Assembly (NCBI GenBank): GCA_036362985.1
Contig: JAYGXS010000008.1
Span: 10,055,797-10,119,796, forward strand
Origin: Ligula intestinalis
Taxonomy: Eukaryota; Platyhelminthes; Cestoda; Diphyllobothriidea; Diphyllobothriidae
DNA length: 64,000 nucleotides
Reading direction: 5' to 3'
The position numbers and the translations under genes were made by a program. Below are positions 53,750 to 64,000 of the stretch, piece after piece; the stretch's first letter is position 1, and every line of letters starts with the position of its first letter. A model generated the notes under the pieces. The model ran no database searches. It saw only the letters and a program-made list of their open reading frames with translations, and was not told where the DNA came from.

Positions 53750-56700
53750 GTTGTTACGTGCCACGTGCGTCGTGGTCACAGTATTTGGTTACAGTGGCGG
53801 CGAGAGGCTAGTCTCACCAGACAATAGGAGGCGTTGGTATTTGATGAAGTACGGTTTAAATGGCACCGAAAGTTGCACACGTATTTGCCCTTCCCTAGAG
53901 CTCAAAAATTATGGCCAACGCATTGAAAACACTTTCATGTGACCTTGCGTTTCTGTGAAACCTGTGTTCCTAGTTATGCAATAATAGCTGTTTGGAGATG
54001 AAGTACGAAAGATCATGAGTCAGGCGACTGTTTTGTGCAGAGAAAGACAGGCGCTGGAGGAATTAAAACCAATGCACTGTATTGTATCTGTTCTCAAGCT
54101 CAGTTTAACCGTTATGCTGGCAACTTACTTCCCTCGTGTTGTCACAATCAGCTTCTGAGATATCCTGAAAATTCACTTGAAGGTACACTATGAACTACGC
54201 GATTAACGTTAATACAAAGCGCAAATTCTCGCAAGGGCGGAAAATTGCGTAGCCCGCGAGCTGCTTTATTTCTCTTTTACCGGCCCCCAATCTTTTTCAA
54301 AGTAGAGTGACCGATGTTGCCATTTAGTTAGCAAAAGTACTTAGTCACTTGGCAAGTGCGCAAGCTTTCAGTGTTTCCAAGGACACTATTGATGAGCCGA
54401 ATAGCGTAGTTCTCCTCACACGACCCTGTAGCAAGAGTGATAAAACTTCCACGAGTAGTAACTCGAATGCTGACCGTTAAGACTGTTCGATAAAGGAGAG
54501 GCTGATACGTTTCATAGATGTGCGGTAGCGTAGATAAGGTATTAGATATACACTGCATTAGTTTGTGTGAAGTACCCTTTTATGATGTGGCGACTGAAGA
54601 TGGGTTCAGCCATGAATCAGAAATGTCAAGCGAAGAAATGTCATGTTCTTGCGGGCAATATTATCTGCCTAAACTATTAGGCGCTGTGTGGCTGCCTTCA
54701 GGGACCGACAATGATAACCATAGCAGAGCGGAGCGAATGAGTTCCGTCGGCAATCTGTGAATTTTCATTAACGAGTTTGTGTTCATTTAAATTTATTGAA
54801 CGATTGCGCCTACCTATCCTCAGCTGATTTTGGGACGGCTATTTTCGCAATGGCAAGATAGGTGCCTGTAGTGTATTGATTAGTAATCCGTTGCTTCCAT
54901 TTATTTCCAGAACTGAAAAGTAGGTAGAGTAGCAGTCAAATATGAGGCAGCTTGCTTCAAGAACTTGGTACATCGGGGGGTCAACATGGCTGTTTCATCT
55001 AGTATTTCAGACTTTATGTTTAACCAGGAGCTTTTCCGCGTGCTTTATCTTCATTTGAGATTCATGCAGTCACTTTTAACGACCTCGTTTTAGATTACAT
55101 TCTGCATAGTGCAGGATAGTTCACAGTAACGATAGTGAAAATGTGATTCCCGTGTAGTGAAACAGAAAAAGGAAGGAAGCGTCTGACGCTTCGGGTAGCT
55201 GTCTGTCTTGTCGACCCATCTGCAGAGCATGAATACATCGGCTTGTGCTTCTTCCTATCTGACGCTTTCATACCGTATGCGTATTCCGCGAATCCCGGCC
55301 AAGCAACTATTTGTGGCTCCCATGTAATTGTCACTTGTGTATCGGTTGTCAACCTCCCTGTTGGCTCCCTGTGCCTTTGTCGTGCTAGCGTGTGTTTCGC
55401 TCGCACATGCGTTGACCATCTGTGTTGCGCCGTCCTGCGTATAACACTGGCCTGTTTCACGTTCCTGCACATTGACCGTTGAGTTAATTGGCGGCCCGAG
55501 TGGTCCGCGCTTTGACTGTTCCTTTATAAGAAGGGAATTAACACCGCATACATGGTAGGCAGATTTATATGGCGGTTTACGTAACATTGGGGCGACATTG
55601 ATGGCACAAAACACTCCGGGCTGCAGACTAGCTTTGTGGTCAACCTATGTGGGCGTAAAAAATACCAGAGTGACGCGCGGGACAACGCGCCAAATCGGTG
55701 GAAGGGGCCAACGAATAGTCGGCAGCCGTGACACAAGCAACAATGACATGTGAGCCGCCCATATTTGCTTATCCGCGATTGGCGGAATGTGCACACGGTA
55801 TAAAAGCGTCATATAGCGACAACCACGAGCCGATTTATTGATGCTTTGAAGATTTGTCGACAATACAGCTACCGGAAGCGTCAAAAACACAATAAAAATA
55901 CATACACATATACAGTAGATTCCGTCTCTCATGAAATGTCGTGGGTTAGCTTATAAATTTCCTATTGCTCGTAATCAGCACAAGCGGCGTGGCCCTAACT
56001 ATTAGAGCTGTAAAGAAAGCACCATATGTAAAAAGAAGACAGGCTGGCTGACAAATTACTATTTACTAGCATAAAAGTATTTAATTTTCACAAACAAACT
56101 CGAAATGAAGGTAATAGCTACATGACAAGTCACTGATCTAATGTTAAACATGAATATGTTTAAGATATGGGAATGGGAAAACGGGAAATTAAAACAGAAT
56201 GAATACAAATACAAAATACAAAGTTAGATTGTTTCAATTAACCTTTAAAATTGCAGTGTCAGAAATAGATGTGGTCACCTCTTCAACCTGAGGGTGCAGT
56301 TCACATAGTAATTTAGCTAATTCTTTTCTTCTATAAAGCAACTATGTGCTGTCATGTATTGTCAAAAAATCGTGTTCGACCTTGAGTTGTCAAGAGGCAG
56401 CTTAAGAGATCACCTTAATCACCGCAATAGCCCTCTGGATCACCGAGTCTACGTTAACTTGCTATAAGCGTCTTTCCTACGGTTCACAAGGAGTGTCTGC
56501 TCACCCAAAAAAATTAAGTTGCCGGCTTAACTGCAACAGCTAGCAGTTTGACCAGGCCGAGTAATGATGGGCAGCAGGTTAGTGCTTCGAAAGATCAATA
56601 GGACACGTGAAACCTCTTAACGTTTTACTATACCAAGCTATGACCAAATCAAGTACTGCTGTACGGGTGAATGAACCGCATACTGGGCATAAATTGTTAA

Positions 56701-56985
56701 GCTATGTCAGGCCTAGAGACGGACATAGAAACACGAGGATATGCCAAAATATATATCTTTGTTCACAGATAGGCGAAACGATGCCAAAAGGCAAATTCAA
56801 AGTTTGCTAGAAGACTAACGCACACATACACTGGGTCAGTTCTTTTTGACACTACCGCTGAATTTATTTTCAGTTAACGTATTGGCGATCGTAAAGAAAA
56901 TGAAATTTCGAATAAAAATTGCCAATTTATATATCTATATATGTATATTTAAGGGTTACGGGCAAGAAATGCCCTTAAGGAACTT
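53750..56985. other. No gene recognised
   Basis: Short frames on both strands. One minus-strand frame (55932-55645) begins with a hydrophobic signal-peptide-like stretch, and a plus-strand TATAAAAG lies at 55799-55806, but neither leads to a gene model. Confidence 0.4.
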
Positions 56986-56989
56986 ATTA

Positions 56990-58990
56990 ATACAACGCAA
57001 ACAAGGTTGTTCTTACAGTTAATGTACAGTCGGGGGAACACATATGATATCATGACAGAATTTCGAGTGAATTTTCACAGAAAAGTTATCCACAGTGCTG
57101 GCAGAAGGAAATCGTGTTGTAAAAGTCGCCTTTTGTCAAATAAAATCACATCGAGTCTTCTTTTAAATTCCGCAATTGTGTCAGCGGAAACCGTCTCGCT
57201 TGGTAGCAAGTTCCAAGGCCGGACCACGCGTTGACTAAAGAAATATTTTCGGAGGTCTAATCGGGTGCACTCGTTTGTGACCTTGTAAGGATGGCCACGC
57301 ATGTGAGTAGTGGTGGCTAATTGTAAGAAATCCTCCAATTTTAGAGAGGAAATGTGGCTCCCGGATTATCCGGAATGTCCAGAGCAGGCTGCACTGAACG
57401 TTCCTGTAAGACAAAGGAAAAACGTCAAGTTTGATCAATCTCTCCTGATATGGTAAGTCCCTTTGTTTGCATCAAGTTCGCGGTTGTCCAAATACTCAGA
57501 TCTTTGTGCGTCTCAACCTATTTTAATGCGGTACCATTGATAAAATAACTGTATTTCGGCGGCTCTTTTAGCCCCAGGCTTATGTGTAGAACAAGACACT
57601 TGGATACATTAAACTTAAGAAGCCACGTGGACGACCAGATAACCAGTATATCGATGTTCAACTGTAATCTTTTTACGTCGTCGGCGCACCTAATTTCAGC
57701 CCATATTTTTATGTCATTCGCAAACATGACAGATGCGCATTCAAGCTCATTGAGGCAGTCGTTTATGTAAATCAGGAATAGCAGCGGACCCAAAACTGAG
57801 CCTTGTGGTACACCACTCTCAACCTTTGTCCATTCCGAGGTTGCGTTTCCGACAACGACTCTCTGTTCTCTGAGGGACAAGAAACTACTGATCCGTTTAT
57901 ACATTTTTCCGTGAATTCCCACGTCCCAAATCTTCCGCAGAAGAAGCCTGTGTGGTACACTATCGAAGGCCTTCTTGAAGTCGAAGAATATGACATCAAT
58001 TGGATAGCTTTTATCTGCGGCCTTTATCCACTTTTCCTGTGATTAAAGAGCACTCGTGAGGCAAGAGCGTCCTGGGCGAAAGCCGTGCTGTCCATCACAT
58101 AGTATTTTGTAGCTTTCGAGGAAATACATTAAATTCTTCGTAATAATGCGCTCCATTACTTTTCACGCGATGCAAGTTAGACTGACGGACGGTAATTTGC
58201 GCAATCAAGTCATAAACCTCCCCTATAGATCGGGGTGACGTTTGCCCACTTGCATTCTTCTGGGAGTTCGCCTTCGTCAAAGGATTTCTGGAAGATGGCA
58301 GCCAGGGGTTTGCATAGTTCATTAGCTAATTCTCTTAGTGCTAGTGCAGAACTTTTCGCTGGCCCTGGTGATTTGGCAGGCTTAAGTTGGAGTAATTCGG
58401 CCCTGACAGTGTTGTGTGAAAACTCTAGGTTATCTATTTTGGGCAATGAGGAGGAGGGTAAGGGTGCAGTTATCGGTCGATGAGCGGACGCACCGTCAGC
58501 AAAAGCTGTAGGTTCTCGGATGTAGATGGATTCAAAGAAATCGGAGAGAAGGGAGGCTTTCATCTGGTCTTCGGTAACCAGTTGTCCATCGGCTGATCTT
58601 AGGACAGGGATCAGTTCCTGAGATCTCTTCGTGCTTTGTATGTAACCGTACAATATCTTGGAGTGTTCCAATGACTTGTGCAGTATGTTCAACTCGTATT
58701 TCTTGCGCAGTTTAGAACTTCTCTGTTACAAATGGTATGTTGTTGCTTACACTCCCTTAAGCGTTTATCGGAGCCGGTTAATGTGTAGCGCCTCCAGAAG
58801 CGGTTTCTTTTTTTAAAGCGGCCTGCAAGTTTGAGTTCATCCACTTCGGGCGATTCGTACTTGTCTTTCTTCTGAAGGGACAGTTGAGACAAATTTGAGA
58901 CAAGTTTGAGGCAAATTTCTTCGGCGATTCTACTTACAAGAATTTTTATGATGGCCTTTGCCTTCCTCATTCCCACTGATTGGCCTACGT
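56990..58990 (-). mobile_element. 5'-truncated CR1-like element
   Basis: Minus-strand pieces follow CR1 order. A Lys/Arg-rich linker (58976-58689; LAGRFKKRNRFWRRYTLTGS) leads to the fingers (58692-58210; LQLKPAKSPGPAKSSALALR, LPEECKWANVTPIYRGG). Motif A is nearby, near 57970 (VIFFDFKKAFDSVPH in a further frame). Then come motif B and motif C (57922-57518; VESGVPQGSVLGPLLFLIYI, VMFANDIKIW). The C-terminal domain is in two frames (57438-57075; IKLDVFPLSYRNVQC, MRGHPYKVTNECTRLDLRKY, FFSQRVVRPWNLLPSETVSA). No endonuclease or ORF1 was found; similarity stops near 58990. The first Asp of FADD is Asn. It differs clearly from the 8.3 and 44.7 kb family. Confidence 0.8.
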
Positions 58991-59344
58991 TCGGTTCGGG
59001 TTTACTTTCGGTTTGCGCCAGTCAAATTCCTAATTTCTTCCAGCTTATACTTATTGGGCTCTAATTGCCGTTTTTCAACGCCACGAGACCATGCTCAATA
59101 ATGATTTGCTCCCTTAAAAGAACATGTTTTAGGCATCCTGTTTGATTCATTTTCCCTGGCTTCTTTACTCTCCCATATACCAACATTTCAAATGCTGATT
59201 TTGACGCAGTCTACGGTGTGCATCATAGCGGGCGGTGCAATAAATTTAACCTGCGCTGGATTATAGCGAGATCAGAACTCGAAGTATATACGTCAGTCTC
59301 TGGTCTACGCCGGAAATTAGGTAAGGTGTCAGGAGTGAATCAAG

Positions 59345-59620
59345 AAGACCAGTGCTGACAGAATGTGCAGGCCCACGCATTGTCGACGTATGCAAATGGC
59401 AGGTCACGCAAGACTGCTCCGTGAACCTCTAAAAATTCGAGGCAGAGTTTCGAAGGTCGAATGGCAAAACCCTTCATAAGTACGAAGGGTTTGTTCACAA
59501 TGTTTTTTTGGAACAACCTCGTAGGCCATAAGAATCTGATGAAAGGCACGCACTGGATCATTCTTTGAGGAAGCATCCTTACCAAAAACTGGTTTCTGTG
59601 AAATGCAGAAGTTGCCAAAG
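59345..59620 (-). pseudogene. Ty3/gypsy reverse transcriptase fragment, three frames
   Basis: Three minus-strand frames together carry the gypsy RT palm. DPVRAFHQILMAYEVVPKKH (motif A region, near 59560) is in one, LPFDLRNSASNF (the hallmark LPFGLRNAxxTF block, near 59450) in the second, and VLRDLPFAYVDNAW (the YVDD motif, near 59390) in the third. At least two frameshifts separate them, and the catalytic YVDD reads YVDN. The element is long dead. It is on the same strand as the integrase fragment at 53.4-53.7 kb. Confidence 0.8.
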
Positions 59621-59639
59621 TGTAATCAGTCGCCCGATA

Positions 59640-62600
59640 GCGCCCAGGACACCGTAGGAAGTGAGGTCGCTCGAGGATTGTTAGGTGCTTGGAAAACGAA
59701 TATTTGCAGCATAAGGTTATAAAAATAATAAGCTGTATATTTCAGGCCCAATGAAGATATATGTAAATCATAGGGTCGCCAAATGAAGTAAACTGAACAG
59801 AATGGTGATGAGAGTTGTTTTGACGGTGTGATTGTTTTAAAGATTTGCGCTGCCAACCAGGAGGAGTGTCCTGATTGTTTTCTTTGTCCTTAGGCTTCCT
59901 TTGCTGAGTTTCTCTTTGTCTTTTTGTTCTTCTCAAACGATGCAATATGAAAATGACGAGCGACTTTACGTCATTTCGTACTGCACACAAGTCACGCAGT
60001 AAACTTGCATTACTTACTCTTTAATCCAGCATTAATTCCTTACCCGCGATTTCCGTCACAAACTTTGGCTGCAAGACTTTCGCCATTTGGCAGTCTTACA
60101 ATTTAATCCTGCCAATTTTAATTTCCTTTTTGCGACTTGCAGGCGCGAGTCGCCTAGGACACGTGCACGCAGGCGGAAGAGAGGCATGAATGTTTTGCCT
60201 AACACCGTGTCTAACCTCACCGATTCAAAACTGATGATTGATGATGTTCGGATGCTAACGGAGAAATTCCCGAGACACACAAACAGCATATTTCCCTAGA
60301 ATGAGTAAAAAGAGTGCCAGCCCAGATACAGGTAGCAATTACTGCAGTCGAGTACTCGTGAACACCGGCAGTCCAAAGTAGATAGAGTGTATATACCAAG
60401 GATGATGTGGGGGACATCCGCAAACTCAAAATGCCAAGCGAAGGTCTAGCGTAGGCCGGTGTTCAGGGGAGAGACAGACTGCAAAACCTAGGAATGCAGG
60501 ACGCATTCAGTTCTTATAGATGGATACGAGGATAATAAAGGCGTCATTCGGTGAGTGAGAGGGGCTGCTCTTACCTAAGCTCTATAGTCCACGATCAAAT
60601 TATGCGATCCAGAATGTTACAGAGGTAAAACTTGCAACCAAATACGGAGAAGTTAGAGAATGTGGTTGCCTCTATTTTCTGGCAGACTGCTTTTCCCGTT
60701 TCGATTTGATAGGGCAGGCAGAGAAACAAGGAAGTGCCTTTGCACCAAAGTTGAAATGGTGCCAACAAACATCGGCGGTCTGAGTGCGTACACAGGTGTG
60801 GTAAATTTTTGACAATTAAAGAGCGTTCGAGTTTGAGTTTGAGGGATGCCGACTGTTCTGCCATGATTGGCACATGCTTAATAAGCTGCTGATTCACCGT
60901 CTGCAAAGAGCAAACAGAGAACTGGGTGGTAAAGCGTGTCTGGAACCGCTGACTCTCCAAATTCTTTTCACTCCTGAGACCGAGAAATCCTCACAGTCAC
61001 ATTTCATCGTTTTAATATGGGTTGGTAGACACTTCATGAAAATTTCTTTGAAAAATGAACTGGTGATTTGGATTTTCCATGAAATTTATGCAGCTCCTTT
61101 TCTGTCTACCGAAAATTCTATTGAAGCGAAAATAATACCATTGTAGGTCAGCCATAGCATGCAGTAAAAGGTGTTGCCTTTACCGTGGTATAGGTTTAGT
61201 GAGCTGGCAGACACTTAAATATCGATTTTAACTTGGACATACTTTGTGATGGAAAATTCTGAACAAGCGTGGGGACTTATATAATTAACTTAGAAATGCC
61301 TGCTGAATAAAAACTTAACAGGATACGATGAAAGTATAGTTTAGGTGCATTCGTCCAGCAGTCTGATAAGGAGAGTGTCACTGCGTTATTCGTCGCAACT
61401 GTAGCAGCACTGGAAACTGTATGAAGTTGAACCGATACCACAGTGCAAAATGATTGGTGCGTAACGGGAAGCGTATGGATTTTGGTTGAGGGTCAACTAT
61501 CAAGCAGGCTATGCAAACCGATACTTTGATATTCCGCCGAGAAAAGGTCGAGAGAGTCATAGCAATCAGCATCACTATAGTGGACTAACTCGATAACGCC
61601 GCATATCGGAAACGAATGGTAGTGGATCCATTGTCAGTTACTGATCATAGAAAGTATATTGATTGAGATTTAGCGTGTTACAGTTTATCAGCACCAAATT
61701 AAAAGTATACTGGTAGATGGGAGCTCGCGAAAGGCGTAAAAAATCTTGAAGAAGTAAAAAAATATGGTAAAGGGTTACCGCAAAACCCTGTGTAATGATC
61801 CTTCAGCCGACTCCTTTATCCTTTGGATTCAAGTTTTGTTTTATCCTTTACTCCATCGATTTTGAAAAAAGCTTTATTTTACTTTAAAGAATAATTTGGT
61901 GCAACCGAATAAGTCAAACAACCTTGATGTTTTTTGAAATACTCGGCCAAAAAAAGAATTGAATGCAAATATCCTTCGATTACTAATTAGGTACGGTGCG
62001 TGTGCGCCGCTCGTTTTTGGTTTCCTTGTTATGCAGTCTTCCGACGTAAGTTCTGCTTTTCTGCCTCTTGTCACGTAAATCTAATTGCTTGTCCATTGTT
62101 AAAGTTATATATTCATAGGAAACTTGTCCTCTTTCGTTTACCATATTGCTCATTGAGCTTAATTGCACCTTACGCAATTTTTTCACGTGTACAAGTCGTA
62201 TGCCCTGATAACGTTTTGCTGACAAGTTACCGGAAACGGTTGCCCCGAGCTCGTTATGGCCGTAGACCGGTAGATTATATTCGGAGAGAATGTCCTATCG
62301 GTCGGCACAAGTGTCCTTACCCGTCCATCGCTGGATTTCCCTTGCACTTGCCCTGTAGTCGTTAGATTTTGCTATTAGATTGTGTATGCATTTACAGAGT
62401 TACTCTGTAAATGCATACACGTATACGTATTTTGTCGTATAACGTTCCTTAATTTTGTAATCGTTTTCTTTGTTTATGACATATGCTGGGTGCAAATTAC
62501 CTTTATATGGTAGCCTATGTTTTAGCTGAACTGGACATTACTAGACGAGATCAAACTGCATATGTATTAACGAAAGTGATATTGTATTTCTTAAGTTACT

Positions 62601-64000
62601 AAATTACCGAAGACACCTGTTTGGTATTATTAATATAAGCATTTGATAGAACGGCTTAGGCAGTGCTGTCTATAGTGGGTATGCTACAGTGCTCCTTGGT
62701 CGTTCCCCGGAACTGTGGTCTCTGTGCAGTGGTATTCGTAGATAATTTGATTCCGTACTGTCTTTACTTAGGAATAGTGTGTGTGGCTGCAAGATATTAC
62801 TAAGGTAAATAAATAAATGAGATCAACAAAACGCAGAAGTTCACAAGTTGTTATATCATGCGGATTCAGTTTTCCGACTTAATCGGTTTGTCGTATACGT
62901 TGGTCATCGAGGATGTTCGCCTCTTTTATGTAAATACGCATATTCATACATCGATATGGTTAAAACGTTGAAATTCTACTCAAAATTCTAGGGGTTTTTG
63001 CCTTAGTTGTTTATAACTCGCTAATGACGTTTAATAGGCTAGAAATAGCTATTCCAGGCCCCATTGTCTTTGTCGATACTCTCATGCCGCCTATCGTACT
63101 GGCCGCTATGCAGTTGCTATTTGGACTAGAGTGTGAGCCTCAAGTCATAACTAGAGAGGAAGGGTTGGTATGTCCCATAAGGTGATTGGTTCATGAATCT
63201 GAACTCCTTGTCAAAAATGGAGTTATTTGTTCATGCATGGCCGGCACCAATATATTTAGAGTACAGGAGATAAATAGGCCTTTTGGTTTTGCCATGGCTC
63301 TGACTTTCCACATTGCGTCCCACAGGTAGTCGCGTGCATTCCTACAGTTAATAAAAGTTTGGGCACTGAAATGAATATTTCTGTCTTGATCAGTCAGCGT
63401 AATACTTATCACGGGCTGCACGACCGAGAGTAAATGCGAGTCAGTTAGTCATTGAGTAGTGGTCTTATACCCGAGATACATACATATATATATATATATC
63501 TGTGTGTTATATTGGTCTAGGTTGAAAATATTTTGTAACATATAATATGCATACATTGTTCAGTCCCATTGCCAAGGGGAACTGCGCACTGTCCCAATTT
63601 ACTTTATTACCGGTCATAAACAAACCTCTACTAATTTGATTGTATGTTGTCCTAGAAATTTTAACAATACGGGTGGCTCCCGTAGAAAGCACTTTTCCTG
63701 GAGCAAGTCCTGTTTGGGAGCAACCAGCATAAAATAAAAGCAACCTACTCTTACCATGCATGGTACAGCGCAACATTTATTTGTAATGTAGCAGTAGGAT
63801 TCTTAAGAAAACTACGAGCAGGGTTCTGATCTGATTTCAGCGTTCTACTTCTTATCTAGAGTGGCTTTTCCTTTGGTATTCTCTCTGTGTGATAGCCATA
63901 TTCTCTGCTCTCTGCATATGCTCTTTGGTTATGTTATTCTTCAATGTTCCACCTAGGCCTTCATGCTGGCCAATGGATTTCAGGCTTCCGTGGGTGGCGG
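59640..64000. other. No gene recognised
   Basis: Only short frames. A 121-codon plus-strand frame (62000-62365) is cysteine- and arginine-rich towards its end but matches no family I know. A TA microsatellite sits near 63484-63500. Confidence 0.4.
62382..62420. repeat. Perfect 39-bp palindrome
   Basis: GTGTATGCATTTACAGAGT (62382-62400), one T, then the exact reverse complement (62402-62420). All 19 base pairs match. Confidence 0.95.

Noticed and set aside
55799..55806. Plus-strand TATAAAAG as a promoter
   Set aside because: No first exon or coding exon could be followed downstream, in contrast to the site at 24169.
62000..62365. Cysteine/arginine-rich 121-codon frame as a zinc-finger-like gene
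   Set aside because: Cysteine spacing fits no finger type and the overlapping minus-strand frame is equally long.

Overview
The window is eukaryotic and most probably from a parasitic flatworm, at a guess a diphyllobothriid tapeworm or a large-genome trematode. The basis is one compact tetraspanin gene split by eight introns, lying in a sea of degenerate non-LTR retroelements (RTE and CR1-like), Penelope-like elements (PLEs), Ty3/gypsy scraps and tRNA-derived SINE-like repeats. The species is inference, because no species-diagnostic gene is present. There are no bacterial operons, CRISPR arrays or phage genes.

Layout. 1-4.2 kb: an RTE-type retrotransposon on +, with endonuclease and reverse transcriptase (RT) in one frame interrupted by a single amber codon. 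6.1-7.65 kb: a decayed CR1-like RT on -. 8.3-11.7 kb: a fuller CR1-like element on - (ORF1, endonuclease, RT, C-terminal domain, ATT-type tail) with an internal replacement. 12.4-13.7 kb: a second CR1-like ORF1/endonuclease fragment. 15-18.6 kb: several CR1 C-terminal fragments and 3' ends in both orientations, then an assembly gap of 100 N. 19.2-23.1 kb: two copies of a tRNA-related repeat, a PLE remnant and a GC-rich dispersed repeat.

24.1-28.05 kb: the one convincing host gene, a tetraspanin on + with a TATA box, a non-coding first exon, eight coding exons (257 aa) and a polyadenylation signal. 28.9-32.6 kb: two sets of old, diverged local duplications. 32.6-35.5 kb: AT-rich, no genes seen. 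35.5-36.8 kb: a 5'-truncated PLE with a GIY-YIG domain. 40.65-43.78 kb: a second PLE built as a large inverted repeat (arms about 0.8 kb), flanked by a 15-bp direct repeat and carrying a nested GC-rich repeat. 44.7-48.7 kb: a long CR1-like element on +. 53.4-59.6 kb: gypsy integrase and RT remnants on -, with a 5'-truncated CR1-like element between them. 59.6-64 kb: no recognisable gene, but a perfect 39-bp palindrome.

How it fits together: apart from the tetraspanin, essentially all recognisable coding sequence is selfish DNA. Most RT copies have lost the paired aspartates of the catalytic motif; the RTE element alone keeps all its visible catalytic residues. The PLEs carry short motifs resembling the minimal hammerhead ribozymes reported for this class. 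All alignments here were made by eye; percent identities and exact ends of diverged repeats are approximate.
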